Origin: Entonaema liquescens | Taxonomy: Eukaryota > Ascomycota > Sordariomycetes > Xylariales > Xylariaceae | Assembly (NCBI GenBank): GCA_902805475.1 | Contig: CADCSX010000025.1 | Coordinates: 1,054,001 to 1,118,000, forward strand | Direction of reading: 5' to 3' | DNA: 64,000 bases | In this document: positions 23,976-35,110 of the stretch, piece after piece | How positions within the stretch are numbered: position 1 is the stretch's first letter | How the letters are laid out: each line of letters starts with the position of its first letter | The notes under the pieces: model-generated | The model's database searches: none | Seen by the model: the letters and a program-made list of their open reading frames with translations, nothing else | Told to the model about the DNA's origin: nothing | Translations under genes and position numbers: made by a program

Positions 23976-25625
23976 ACCCGAGAAAACGGTGGGCTCCCAT
24001 GCTCTCGCTAACATTTCTACTCTTGGCGTTGCGAGTGGGAGGGGTCCATGGGGGGGGGGGGGGAACCTCACAGATAGGCGATCGATCTTACACGTTGTGT
24101 GGCTGCGTGGCCGGAGTATCACCACTGAAAAGAGAAAACGGACGACAGAAGGATTACTCCATGCAGCCTATGAAGAAACCGTGTATGTGTGGCGCTCTTG
24201 GACTTTGAATTGAATTTCCAAGAGATGAGAAATGATAGCAGGTCAAGGAGGCGCTTGTTCGCGAAGCTCTTGTATCGTTTCTGGGAATGCGGCCATATTT
24301 AATATGAAACTGGTCATCTTACTGTAACCCGGATGCTAACCGCCTCGACGATAAGGTGATATCAATAAGATCGTATGTGTCGCGTTGCGCACGTAGGACG
24401 TAATTAGGTATAACGAGCTATTAAACTACCTATGTGCGATGCTGAGAAGCTTCTGTTTATTATCCAGAGCTCCAGGCTGATTCGCGGCTAGGTACATGTG
24501 TATTCAAACGAAAAAGTAGAAATACACCGACACCAAGCTGACTCTCGTCACCTTGTCCAAGTCGGTACTACGCGGGGAGTTTTCGCTCAGGGCTGTGCTG
24601 TATGTCTCAGAATCGGGGAACACGGAAACAGTATCTACCTAAACAATGCGGGTTCACATAGAAATCTTGTATCTTGTGTTTACACTGAACCGGACATGAT
24701 ACAACAGTATAACAATCAACACGTGGTTTCGTAACGGAGGAAGCCTCGGCAAGAATTTACTGTTGTCTAAGACATCTGAAAGGTAACCGGAAATTTGATT
24801 CATCTTTACGGTATTACGGTGTGGCAATAGGAGAAGGGATAAGTCGGTCTATGACTCGTGACTAGCTAATCCGGCAGCTTCTTTCCAGATGCCAACTAAA
24901 AATAACCCAGAACTCGAAAGACCATTAGCTGAGATATGAAATGAAAGCAAACAATTGCAACAATAGAAAACGTCGGATCCGAGAGACTCCTTCTTCTTGA
25001 CCTATCACTACGACTTCGTTAAAATAGTAACATTCAGTTGTTTAAGGGGATACTCGCGAATTCGTAAGGATCTGAGCAAAACTTCACTTACATCGGGATC
25101 ATGTCGGGCGCTCGAGACGTGACGTTGGTCGCACAGCTTAAGCATCAAGGGTCGATCATTCCTTGGCCCTTGTAGGGTGTAAAAGAAGATCCGTTTGTAT
25201 AGTAGAAAAAATATTCAGCTACATCAGCCCCTCATTCCGCTAGCTAAGGTATCTATTTAGTCGAGCGCCTCCTTTCCTCGAATATCAAGACTTCTAGAAG
25301 TAAAAGATACCAATAATTTCTTCAGCCAATTCTGCCCGTAAGCCGCCGACAAAATGTAATAACTAGCTTAATTACCTAGAGATAAGCTCGATACCGTGAG
25401 CTGTGTGATAGAAGCTCGAAGGAACAAGTTTGGGATCGAGCCAAGACCGGGCCAAGCAAGGTGCCCAGAGATAAGGAAATGCGCTGTCCAATAGCAACAG
25501 TCCTTTTTCTCCAAACTGATGTTGGGTCCCCTGTTTACCATATCTGAAGCTTAACGGCAGGGCTGCTAAGCTGGAGCACTTCGACCCGCTTGTATGGTTT
25601 TCATGTCGTCGCGTTTATCTATTCT

Positions 25626-25634
25626 CTCTATCGC
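25626..25634. repeat. Target-site duplication, left copy
   Basis: CTCTATCGC directly abuts the left terminal inverted repeat. It is repeated exactly at 26369-26377 after the right one. A 9 bp duplication is characteristic of Mutator-like (MULE) transposition. Confidence 0.85.
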
Positions 25635-26044
25635 CGGTAACCTTAACGTCACAGGTAAAAAATAATAAAGTAACAACCCATCCACTTTTCCACGTGAGGA
25701 TAAGCCCCGGACAGCCACCCATACTAATTTGTATGGGTATCCATCCAAACCCCAACCATTACAGAAACTAGCCCGGTCGCACTGCAACCTACATTATAAT
25801 CAATTGATTTGAATTTTTTTCAATTAAATTGACGTAGTTACAGGCTTTCGAATTGACACCCTTATTTGAATAGCCTCATACGGCTACTCAACCCCTTCTC
25901 AATAAGCTTACTGTTGGATGGACAAGGGTAGGGGTGCTGTATATACTAGTCAAACGACGATAAATCCTGGTGTTGTTGTTGTAGTTGTTTTGGTTAGGTA
26001 CGTATGTGTGGGTTACCTAATTGACGTTTTGTATGCGTAGCTAC

Positions 26045-26086
26045 CACGTGACGTATCACGTGACGTATCACGTGGGTAACCACGTG
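26045..26086. repeat. Four CACGTG sites at exact 12 bp spacing
   Basis: CACGTG starts at 26045, 26057, 26069 and 26081. The first three are separated by ACGTAT. CACGTG is the palindromic E-box/G-box bound by bHLH factors such as Cbf1, Pho4 and SREBP types. The array sits inside the MITE. Whether any factor binds is not shown. Confidence 0.8.
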
Positions 26087-26260
26087 ACTATCAACCCAAC
26101 TTACCTATACCTGGTAATACGGTGGCTAAGGCTATTGACTCGATTAACTATATTGATTTAGTTACTGATTCCTAGGTCTTATAGGTCCTTAGGATAGCAA
26201 AATAGGGGCTTGTTGCTGTTGAAATATAGGCTGATTTATAGTCGCTGGAGGGCTATCCGG

Positions 26261-26314
26261 GGCTTATCTTCACGTGGAGGCTTATCTTCACGTGGAGGCT
26301 TATCTTCACGTGGA
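26261..26314. repeat. 18 bp tandem triplication in the right MITE arm
   Basis: Three head-to-tail copies of GGCTTATCTTCACGTGGA lie in the right terminal repeat, where the left arm has one copy. Each carries CACGTG (26271, 26289, 26307). The repeat expanded after, or independently of, the pairing of the arms. Confidence 0.85.
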
Positions 26315-26368
26315 AAAGTGGATGGGTTGTTACTTTATTATTTTTTACCTGTGACGTTAAGGTTACCG

Positions 26369-26377
26369 CTCTATCGC
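26369..26377. repeat. Target-site duplication, right copy
   Basis: CTCTATCGC follows the right terminal repeat and matches the copy at 25626-25634 exactly. Confidence 0.85.
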
Positions 26378-27869
26378 AGGACGCGTACATCCCGTAATAT
26401 ACGAAGATGTCTTATAAGACACCTCAGTGGTATGTTCCTCTCGTTAGAAGCCATCGCTAACGAAAGCCGGGCGTTCAGCCAGCTAGCGAAAAGGCGTTAC
26501 AGAATCTCAGCCCCAGCACACAAGCACCATGCGACCAAACGTCCCGATCAACGATAATCACCATGATAATTGCCATGATACTATCGCATGACTGTCGTGG
26601 ATGACAACACATCGAGAACAGATATCTCACGAACTATCACTCGAGCTCTATCGTGTAACATAATCACATTGTGTAACTAATTGGTGGTTTATCTGCATCG
26701 CCAAACCCACCCCAGCTTTTCCAAGGATTGATGCCGTATGTCCCCATGCGTACAAGCGCCGCCGTTTCGGGGCTGCTCTAGCGATAGCCTCGGAATTTCA
26801 GCTCTATCTAGTCATAATCGCTGCTATCTCGATAGTTGTAAGCCCAGCCCAACCGCTGACTCGGACTAGCTCTTACCACAAGCTCGAACTATCTAGCTAG
26901 TGGCGTATTACTGCAGAACACAGTTATGCGGTAGCTCTGACCCATGATTGTCGATTAAGCTGCACGAGCTAATGTCTAAAGCACGGCCCTTGGCTTCTTA
27001 TGCTACAAAGAGGATCTTATCTATTAACTAGAGCACTTTTACGAAACTAGGTGGTTAGCTTAGCCGAGAGTTGCAAAGTCATGCAACGGATGTTTAGGTA
27101 TCTTTGCGATACTTAAGATAATAATGCACCCACAACCCCACGAGAACTACCTAGGCGTGAGAAGAGAAGGGGGTAGCATCACACCTTTTTACAAACAGTA
27201 GAAACGGGTGTCTCATATCCTTAAGCCGACTCTTCTTTAGAAGAGACATTTATCTTCACTCCTAGTTTAGTGCTAGTACTAAAGGCATACCCTCTATGGG
27301 TATAGGTTCACTTACAAACAACAGGTAGCTGACATATCCGACATGTTTAAAGAATAGTCGTTTAGGCGATAAATGCAATACCGCATTGCCAATTATCCAG
27401 ACTAAATCGATACAGAAGACTTCTTTGATTATAAGATGTACGGCCACATTTACTACTGACTATAGTCTAACTGATATGGAACTTAAGTGCTTAATGTAAT
27501 AATATACTCTAAGCAGTAAGAAAGCAACTCTATAATGGGAAAAATACAGACGACCTTCTAAAGTAGCCTAATCATCCATGATCTAACTAACATACTTTTA
27601 GTGTTAAGAACGTACCCCTTGACAACACCTATTCGCTTTCCTTCCAATGCTGTGTATTGAATGTCATAACTATCCTCCGTCGTAATATAACGATCCTTAC
27701 ACCGACGATATAGCAAAGAAAAAACACAACCAACTCTTTAAACATGAACAAACTACAATGACTTCAGGTTATTGTGCACGGGAAGATGACCAATATAACA
27801 GGAAACTGATAAAATGGGGAAGGTTCAGAGTTACCAAATGTTTGATAGCTTAGTATTTCAGCAGAAACG

Positions 27870-28526
27870 TCAAAACAGGCCTGGGTTTGCTGCACTGTCG
27901 CCCTTATCCGACTTCTTCAGCTGTTGCATCACTTCCTTTTCAGACTTCCACATCAGCGGTAGCCACGAAGGATACTTGAACAATTTCAGCCAGAACCGGG
28001 GCTCAACAATAACGTGCATGTGAAGATGGTGTATGGAGATGATGTCAGGCCAGTAAATATTTCTGAAGAGCACGCGACGACCTCGGTGAAATCCTATGTG
28101 CACATTGGTGGTGGGAACGGTAGGGCAATTCTGTTCCAGGAGGTGTTCTCCTAGTTCTACCATGGAGTCGACTAGAAAACAAATCAGCCAACATCACTCC
28201 TGCATCATACTGACTACTAACTCAAAGCTGCATCCTTAGATTGTAGCCCCTCGACGTCGCGCCAGGTATGAGACTTGGGCATTATCAGCCAGTGATGGCG
28301 CCCCGCTTTGCGTATGTTGTTTATCGCAATAAGGCTGTCATCCTAAAAAGGAGTAACTATTAGCACATTACCGTATCCTCTATATTTGAATTTTGTGAGG
28401 CAGTACCTCGTAAACGATATTCTCTTCAAATCTGCTTCGCTCACAAAAGATGCAGTGTGTGTGTACTTTCTCGCTCCATTCCAGATGGGCCAAGTAGTAA
28501 ATGAAAGACCATATCCTCTTCAACAT
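27870..28526 (-). CDS. HIT-family (histidine triad) protein, HINT3/aprataxin-like
   Basis: Three exons on the minus strand, 28526-28407, 28342-28222 and 28171-27870, give 180 residues with all phases matching. The introns start GTACTG and GTTAGT. The catalytic triad motif is HLHMHVI (about residue 128), fitting H-phi-H-phi-H-phi-phi. Upstream lie the CIFC pair (about 25-28) and the strand-forming HHWLIMPKSHTWRDV (about 55-70) typical of the HIT fold. Family members hydrolyse nucleotide phosphoramidates or adenylated substrates through a covalent histidine intermediate. A Cys pair before the domain and a basic WLKLFKYPSW tail resemble HINT3 and aprataxin relatives rather than FHIT. It is the only secure gene in a roughly 7 kb gene-poor stretch. 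Confidence 0.82.
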
Positions 28527-30425
28527 GGCGAGAAAGTGCAATCTAATAAATTAATTAACTAAATAGAAATTCGAGTAAAGATAAAGCCATGGTGTTCAAT
28601 AAGATTCCATCCGGGGAATGATGATTGTTTAAACAAGAATTCGGGTAATATCCGGCTGGTGGTTTGTATTCTATCTATTTACGGCTACCTCAAAATCATT
28701 TAGGACCATCGTTACACGATACCAGTGGCTTACCTGAAGCCTTGAAATAACCAATAAGGACTATAAGAAATTGTTTTGCGTCTCAATCATTTGTTGTTTG
28801 GTGTTGTTATATGGGTTTCCATAGTTTACCAAGAACTGGGTACCCATTTGTTGTTCTAATAGTTGTCAGGCATTATCAAAGCTACCTTGCTCCGCCTCAT
28901 AATTGGAACTAAGTTGGCAACTTATTGGGGCGGTGAGAATATACATTATATGTTTAGGAGTATTTACGGTTGCCTAGAATAATAAAATGTCTTGTCCCAA
29001 GGAGATGGAATAACCTTAGTACTATTAACACTACCTAGACCAATATGCTTCGTTACGTTCTTTGGCCAGTTCTCTACAATTGAGGCGGAGCAACCTGAAG
29101 TAGCTAGACATAGGCAATATGATGGGCTGAGAAAGGTACTAGAGCCTTTCAAAGTGTCCCATTGTTTGCAACTTATAAGCTTGTGACCCTTACCGCTACG
29201 TTCCAATCCCGGGGGCTCTTTGGTGAGGCAGTTTAAGGGGGGAGTTTAAGTTAAAATCAACCTTACGAGAATAGTGATATTATTCTCACACTTTACCTAG
29301 GTATTTCCAACTTATTTAATCTAAACGTTGTGTCAATAGGATATACCTAAATGTAATAACTTCGTAACTATCAGGGGTCTTACTTGAGACTCCCTTAGAA
29401 CAGAGAAGTTGTTTAATATGGCTATTCAATGATAAGATCAGTATGAAGGGTCAGCTCTCGTCGGAATCCTTGTGCGTGAAGCTAGGAGACCATACTCTTA
29501 TCCTTGGTGAAAAAGAGAGACATATTTCCGACAAATTGGGTAGTTTTGTAAGGATATATGATGATACCTGTTTTATCCATCCTGTTGGCTCCTTCAGTTG
29601 GGCTTGCTTTTTGGGGCATCGGGGGTTCGTCCAAAGTTGTGCGTTGTTAAGTCCGCGTGAGATGTTCCTGTTGGTGACAATACTGCGGAATTACGGTCTA
29701 ATATCTCGCGAGGATGATGTTGAAATCTCGATTAAGCATGATAAATAATGCGTAAAGTCAAGTGAAATACCCACACTAACCCGAAATATTACGGGATATG
29801 TCTCTGGTAATAGTGGACGCCGCGTTGGACGTCATAAACAAGAATATGGTCATTGTCCTAGTTCATACAAGTATTTAGTGCTCACATACGGGACGATTTC
29901 TACCCCGAAGCCGTCCACCGTAACAACTTCTCTCACTCGGCTGCGGGGTTTTAGAACGGAGCTCTTCGTCTCCACATATAGGTACAACATCGGGGACCTA
30001 GATGATGAGGAGCACATGAAGTAAGACCGCTATCGAATAGGGGTTGTCCGAATTACTGATGTAAGCCGTAATCGAGAATTAGCCGCGAAAAACCGGGAGG
30101 GTAAACGTAATGATATAACTATAACTCCCAACAATATGTAAGTAGTTGACTAAGCAGGGTGTGATTCTAATCCGCTTGTTGGTTCGGATGGTGCAATGCG
30201 GATGCATCGCAACATCTGCGGGCAAGTAAAGAACTCTCTTATTGCCTTTTCGGCAATAACATTAGTATTATCGGTGATTGGGATCTGATCGGTGATAAAA
30301 TCATGTTTTAACTCATATTATGTATTAAAAAGTAGCGAAAAATCCCATTTTGATGTTTTAATGGTGGGTAGTTACGTTTATAAAGTACTTCAAGTATATA
30401 CTTGTAGAGGTTGTAATATGTTCTT
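28527..30425. other. Intergenic with an imperfect inverted repeat
   Basis: An imperfect inverted repeat of about 25 bp, around GCTCCGCCTCA, lies at about 28880-28905 and 29077-29105. Frames at 28964-29206 and 29443-29748 (101 codons) show no recognisable domain. No transposase or RNA gene recognised. Confidence 0.5.
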
Positions 30426-31376
30426 ATGATGCATTACTCCTTACCTTCGGCTCGCAGGACATGCGAGAGGTTGCACCGGCTGTTTTCGCTGTCGCCGCCT
30501 TTGCATATATATAGCACTCCCCGCTCTCATCCGGTGTTGTTTCACGCGACTAGGCTCTACAGTAACAATACTAAGGCGAACTTCTCGAACCCTTCTTCAC
30601 AATATTCTCGAGGTCCTAATCATTCTAAGATGGCTGTTATTGAGCTTATTTTCCCCAAGATAAAAAATGACCCAGAGTCTATCAAGGGTGCGCAGGAGAC
30701 AATCCCCCTTGCTTTCAAGGCTCTGAAGGAGGGGGGAGTCCTTCGAGGGGCAGCAGGTGCTATAATCTCAGAAAACGGAAAAGATACGACCGGAGAATTC
30801 AGAGAGTTTCTTACCATTGGTATGCAGGTTCATCGGTTCAGGTGTTGTTGTCGCGTCTCTAACAACCGCTAGAATGGCCTGAGGTATCATACTTCTACAA
30901 GTTCGTCGAATCTCCAGCCTATACAGAATATAAAGCGGCGGCAACGCCCTTTGCAGCTGGACCGCCGGACTTGAATGTTTTTGAGACAAACCCCGGCGTG
31001 CATCTCTTTGATGGCCGTCCCATCCTGGATATATTGCTCATCAGCCCCAAGAATGCATCTGATGAAGAAGCACAGACCATCTTGAAAAGGTGCAGTCGAC
31101 ACTGGAGAAACTCAACGACACTGAAGGCGTCTATGGAAGCTCGGTAAACCTCCCACAGAAGAAGATTACTGTCGTGAGGGCGCTTGCGGACAAATCGGTT
31201 AGTATTTAAAATCATAAAATCATAAATATGCAGCTCAGGTTACTAATATTAATTTCATTTGTAAGGAATTGGATGCCGCAAAGAACGCATCGGCACGCCA
31301 AGAGATCGTGAAGGAGATTGGCGGCTTGGCCGAAGTGACGCAGCTGGTTGCCGATGTCAAAGTGATGCCCTTCTAA
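30426..31376 (+). CDS. Dimeric alpha/beta-barrel (ABM-like) protein, one apparent frameshift
   Basis: Exons are 30426-30819, 30873-31197 and 31266-31376, with GTATGC and GTTAGT donors in matching phase. The protein core starts MAVIELIFPKIKNDPESI (ATG at 30630). It has a ferredoxin-like pattern repeated twice (EWPEVSYFYKFVESPAYTEY, then ILDILLISPKN), as in fungal stress-responsive or antibiotic-biosynthesis-monooxygenase-like proteins. No catalytic residues can be assigned. The frame also stays open upstream to 30426, giving an Arg/Ser-rich start (RTCERLHRLFS) that could be a mitochondrial targeting sequence. One base is missing at the A-run 31085-31088. Adding it joins QTILKK to VQSTLEKLNDTEGVYGS and reaches the natural end at KVMPF. 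Total is about 276 residues from the upstream ATG. Confidence 0.65.
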
Positions 31377-31930
31377 AGTCTAAGTGACAAACAAGCATTA
31401 TTATAACTATATAAATCTATATTCCTCTCTAAATGATGGGAACTTCAATAAACCGGGAATATCAAATAAATTAATTGTACAGTTTCTAGTACTAAGACAT
31501 CTCAATAAAGAGGTACCTAACCCATGATGGATTTAATACAGTGCTTGAGCCCTCTTAGCGGGTTACTTCACTGAATATAACTAAACAAGTCTCTTATTTG
31601 ATAATCTTGGTCTAACCTCAACTCTTCTGCCTCAGTATTTGTTAAATATATCGGTTGTTTACTACTTTTCTTAGTTTAGTTGTCTGGGACTTCTTGTTTT
31701 CAAGCGCCATCGTATCATTTAAAGCTTGGCTCGAGACTCTGCTTGACGTTGTTTTCTTTATCCCAGCGTTGCTCAAAGAGCATGTAAGTCAAGTTCAATT
31801 CGAATGAACTTAATTGAGTTTAACTAAGTCTCTTTCATCCTATTATATTAAACGCGCTTGGATATCTGTCATTTTTTTCACATTCTATTATCAAAACGAT
31901 TGAAACTAAAGAACCATAGCAATCGAAGAG
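31377..31930. other. Intergenic
   Basis: AT-rich spacer holding the 3' end of the barrel protein gene and the promoter of the phosphotransferase gene. Nothing else seen. Confidence 0.6.
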
Positions 31931-33190
31931 ATGGATTACGATTCGGACTACGAGCACTTTGGTTGTCTAGCCGATATCCCCGAAGAGTCGCTTGTGCTTC
32001 TCGCTTCGGATATCTGTAAGCGCGTTCTCAATGTATCGAGTTCTAACTGCAAGCGCGTCGCGCGTATCTTTGGCGGGTACAATATTGTTAATATCATGCA
32101 AATAGACGATATTAAGCTTGTGATCCGCATACCTGCCAGCGGCTGGGGTTCTGGCAAGACTGAGGTAGCAGCTCGTGCATTAGAATCCCAGGTTGCCACA
32201 ATGCGTTTCGTCGCGAAGAATACATCCATCCCAATCCCTCAGGTTTACGAGTTTGATACAACTGATAATAATGCAATTGGAGCCCCCTATATCTGTATGA
32301 GCTATATCCCAGGAACACCCGTCTCTCAGGTTTGGTTCCAGGATTCCGATACAACGCCTCGAGAAGAGCTGCGACTTAATATTCTTAAAAGTCTTTCAAA
32401 AGCCATGGCTCAACTTTCTCCCTTCACTTTCGATAAGATCGGATCCATCTCACAAGACAGTCCCAGCGCAGTTCCCCTTTCACCCTGCTATGCCTGGGAT
32501 AAAGATGAAGAGGGTCTACCACGTGTTACGGCATCTGGCCCTTTTGATACCACCACCGCATTCCTCGAGGCTAATTCCAATAACAGTAGCAAGGAAAATG
32601 AATGGTCCAAAGCCGAGAGAAAAATTCTGGATGTCGTTGGGCCTTGCTCTCCAATAAATGACAAATCATGCCAGTTTGTACTCTGCCATCCCGATCTTGA
32701 CTCCCAAAATGTCATGGTAGATGACCAAGGTAGTGTCACTGGCCTAATTGATTGGGATATGGCTATGACGAGGCCGCAATGTCTAGGCTATGCGGCTTAT
32801 CCAAGTTGGATTACACGGGACTGGGATCCAATTGCGTATGGTTGGCCGCATGAAGATACCGAGGATCCCCCAGAGACGTTAGAGCGTTATCGTGTCTACT
32901 ACAATGAACAGATGGGAAAAGAACTCGGCTGGAAAGGCGACTGGGCATTCACAGAATATTCGCACATCGCAGAAGCCGTATGGATTGCTACCCGAAGCAA
33001 TCGAAGCCGATTAGAGATATGCCGAAAATTAGTGCAGGTTGCTTTAGATACGGACATGGACACTGCTCTTGACGTGATATATGAAATAGGGGCGGGCTAT
33101 TATGAAGAAGGAGATTGGAATGAACTAAAGGCCAAGTTACGCCAGTTAGTAAGCCGAAAGCCGAGTCCCAATATTCTCTCATCCGCATGA
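31931..33190 (+). CDS. APH/choline-kinase-like phosphotransferase
   Basis: This is a single exon of 419 residues with a protein-kinase-like APH fold. The nucleotide-binding part includes KLVIRIPASGWG (about 58-70), followed by ESQVATMRFVAKNTSIPIPQVYEFD (quoted in part), the usual helix leading to IPxPxV. The hinge region is YICMSYIPGTPV. The catalytic loop is CHPDLDSQNVMVDD (about 254-267), fitting HxDxxxxN, and the metal site is GLIDWD (about 274-279). Fungal members of this group are abundant and mostly of unknown substrate; some phosphorylate small molecules. The start ATG precedes a conserved acidic N-terminus. There is no intron and no frameshift. Confidence 0.88.
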   Translation: MDYDSDYEHFGCLADIPEESLVLLASDICKRVLNVSSSNCKRVARIFGGYNIVNIMQIDDIKLVIRIPASGWGSGKTEVAARALESQVATMRFVAKNTSIPIPQVYEFDTTDNNAIGAPYICMSYIPGTPVSQVWFQDSDTTPREELRLNILKSLSKAMAQLSPFTFDKIGSISQDSPSAVPLSPCYAWDKDEEGLPRVTASGPFDTTTAFLEANSNNSSKENEWSKAERKILDVVGPCSPINDKSCQFVLCHPDLDSQNVMVDDQGSVTGLIDWDMAMTRPQCLGYAAYPSWITRDWDPIAYGWPHEDTEDPPETLERYRVYYNEQMGKELGWKGDWAFTEYSHIAEAVWIATRSNRSRLEICRKLVQVALDTDMDTALDVIYEIGAGYYEEGDWNELKAKLRQLVSRKPSPNILSSA

Positions 33191-34189
33191 TGACATATAT
33201 ATATAGCTTCATACAGTACCTAAGTAGTAAAAGTATGGCCTAATAAACATCTAACATCCGGATAAGATATTCGCTATATCACCCGGATATAGTAAACTAA
33301 ATTTAGTCCCAACGATGTTTACTATGCGTGCTTTATCTACTCATACAAGGGATTTCTATACCTATATTCACAACCTTCATCTGTAGATATAAAGTGTACT
33401 AGATTCTACTAGCCGATCGATAGCTGTATGATTCTCTTTCTTCGTGTACCATCACTGGTATGAAAGCTCATGAGAGTTGAAGAAGAGTCAAAGACCAAAA
33501 GAAGAGACAGGACGAAGTTTAGAGTAGGTATATTTCACAAGCCTAAGGAATAAGTCGGTATAGTACCTATTCCAAGCCCGCCCATAAACAATCTTTTTCA
33601 AAGTTAATCATCCCATACCACTTCGGAGCTCGTATTGTTTCTGTATAAAGATATTGGATGTTTAGAACGCCAACTATTAAACTGTTTCTTTCAAACCGCT
33701 TCTCGTAATGTGTTATCCTCATATATAAATGTTCGATGAACCTAGGCGTAATTATTCGCTTGAATTCAACAGTGCTTAGCAAGGTACCTGATCATCTAAT
33801 TTACAATTGCCGTACGTTATTGCGTTTAATCTTAAGTGTAGTTTGGAGTTATTATAGCTTCATTCGAAATGTCTGGTAGCGAAACCCACCATTGGTATGT
33901 TACACTCCCTCCCCTTCTGCTACAACTCATTCCACTGATAATTCAGCCCCGTTTGCAAAACCGCCGCGAAGACTCGCTGTGAGACGAAGGGCCATCTTGT
34001 ATTATGCCCCATATGTTATAGGTTTTGGTCACCAAGATACGAGCCAGGCTGCAACTATTGCCGTAGAAAACAAGAAATGGAAGAAAGACGCAAGGCAAAA
34101 GAGGCTGAACGTAAGAAATAAGGTAACACGTAAATGTTATCAACTTATCATGCTTTAACAGCAAGTCAAGTGTATAAAATCGCTTTATA
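33191..34189. other. Intergenic
   Basis: Spacer with a short TA repeat after the phosphotransferase stop. An 88-codon frame at 33892-34158 has no domain. AT content rises toward 34190. Confidence 0.55.
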
Positions 34190-35110
34190 TAGGTAATTTT
34201 TTACAATTTTACTTAATTATTGCTATTTGACGTACGTACCTTGTGTGACATGTATTTGTTTAAATATACAAGTTTTAACGGGATTATAATAATGAATAAT
34301 GTTATTTACAAATTACCTTGTTAATTTTTCCACGTAAATTACCCCACCGAACGGTTGTAAATAATTAACACGTTAAATTAACTAATAATTACCAATAAAA
34401 TAACATGCTATTATTTAAATTTTAAAAAAACTTAAATTTAAAATTTATTTATTATTTACAAATTAATTTTATTTATTTAAATTTTTAAAAATTTAAATTT
34501 ATTAAACGTATTATTAAATATTTAATTAAATATTTAAAAAAAGTTATTTATAAACATTAATATTTAATTATATTTTATTTAAAATATAATTAATTTTAAA
34601 AATATTTACATTTTTAAATATATTTTATTATAATAATTATATAAATATATTTATTTTATATTAAAACTTTTATTAACGTAAATTATATAATTGTAAATAT
34701 TATTTTTTTTAATTAAAATACAATTATTTGCAAATTAATTTTTTTTATTTATAAATTAATTTTTAAACATTTAATAATATTTTTTTTAAATTATAATATT
34801 ATTTTACGAAAATTATATTATTAAATTACCCGTTTTATAAAAATTTAAATAATATAAATTATTTTTATTTAAATTATTAAATTATTAAAATATTATTATT
34901 TAAATAATTTTATTTATAAATTAATTAAAATTATTCGTAAATTAATTTTTTTTATTTATAAATTAATTTTTTAATTTAAATAAATATAACCGTATTTAAT
35001 TAAATTTAATATCAATTAATACGTTTCGAAAAATAAAGTTTAAATATATTAATTACTTGAAATTATTTCTTAATATAAGTACGAAACAATTGATTATATG
35101 GCAATTGAGT
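34190..35110. repeat. Extreme AT block, RIP-like
   Basis: Roughly 900 bases are built almost only of A and T, rich in TTTAAAT, TTATTTA and ATTAATT words, with a few isolated CG or GT pairs. In Pezizomycotina such blocks are usually transposon copies mutated C-to-T by repeat-induced point mutation, and they become heterochromatin. No terminal repeats or coding remnant can be read, so the original element is unknown. Confidence 0.75.

Larger units (their letters stand above)
25635..26368. mobile_element. Mutator-like MITE, 734 bp, with about 82 bp terminal inverted repeats
   Basis: The element starts CGGTAACCTTAACG and ends in its exact complement. The two arms (25635-25717 and 26252-26368) pair almost perfectly, differing by two transitions and by an 18 bp unit that is single in the left arm and triple in the right. 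Identical 9 bp duplications flank it. There is no transposase frame, so it is non-autonomous and would need a MULE transposase in trans. The interior has a perfect 8 bp hairpin (ACCCATAC/GTATGGGT) at about 25717-25738 and a regular array of CACGTG sites. Long TIRs plus a 9 bp duplication make MULE the best class; hAT would give 8 bp. Confidence 0.85.
23406..27869. other. Gene-poor region around a MITE
   Basis: No gene is supported apart from the mobile element at 25635-26368. The first few hundred bases are the upstream region of the ammonium transporter. A 14-G homopolymer sits at 24050-24063. Short frames at 24498-24734 and 26210-26557 lack domains; the latter is simply the right arm of the MITE. 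The stretch from 26560 to 27860 is AT-rich, with nothing recognised. Confidence 0.55.

Noticed and set aside
24050..24063. Run of 14 G as a G-quadruplex element
   Set aside because: A single uninterrupted run; without further G tracts it is better treated as a homopolymer, and its length is doubtful in this assembly.
29443..29748. 101-codon plus-strand frame
   Set aside because: No recognisable domain, AT-rich composition and no neighbouring exon.
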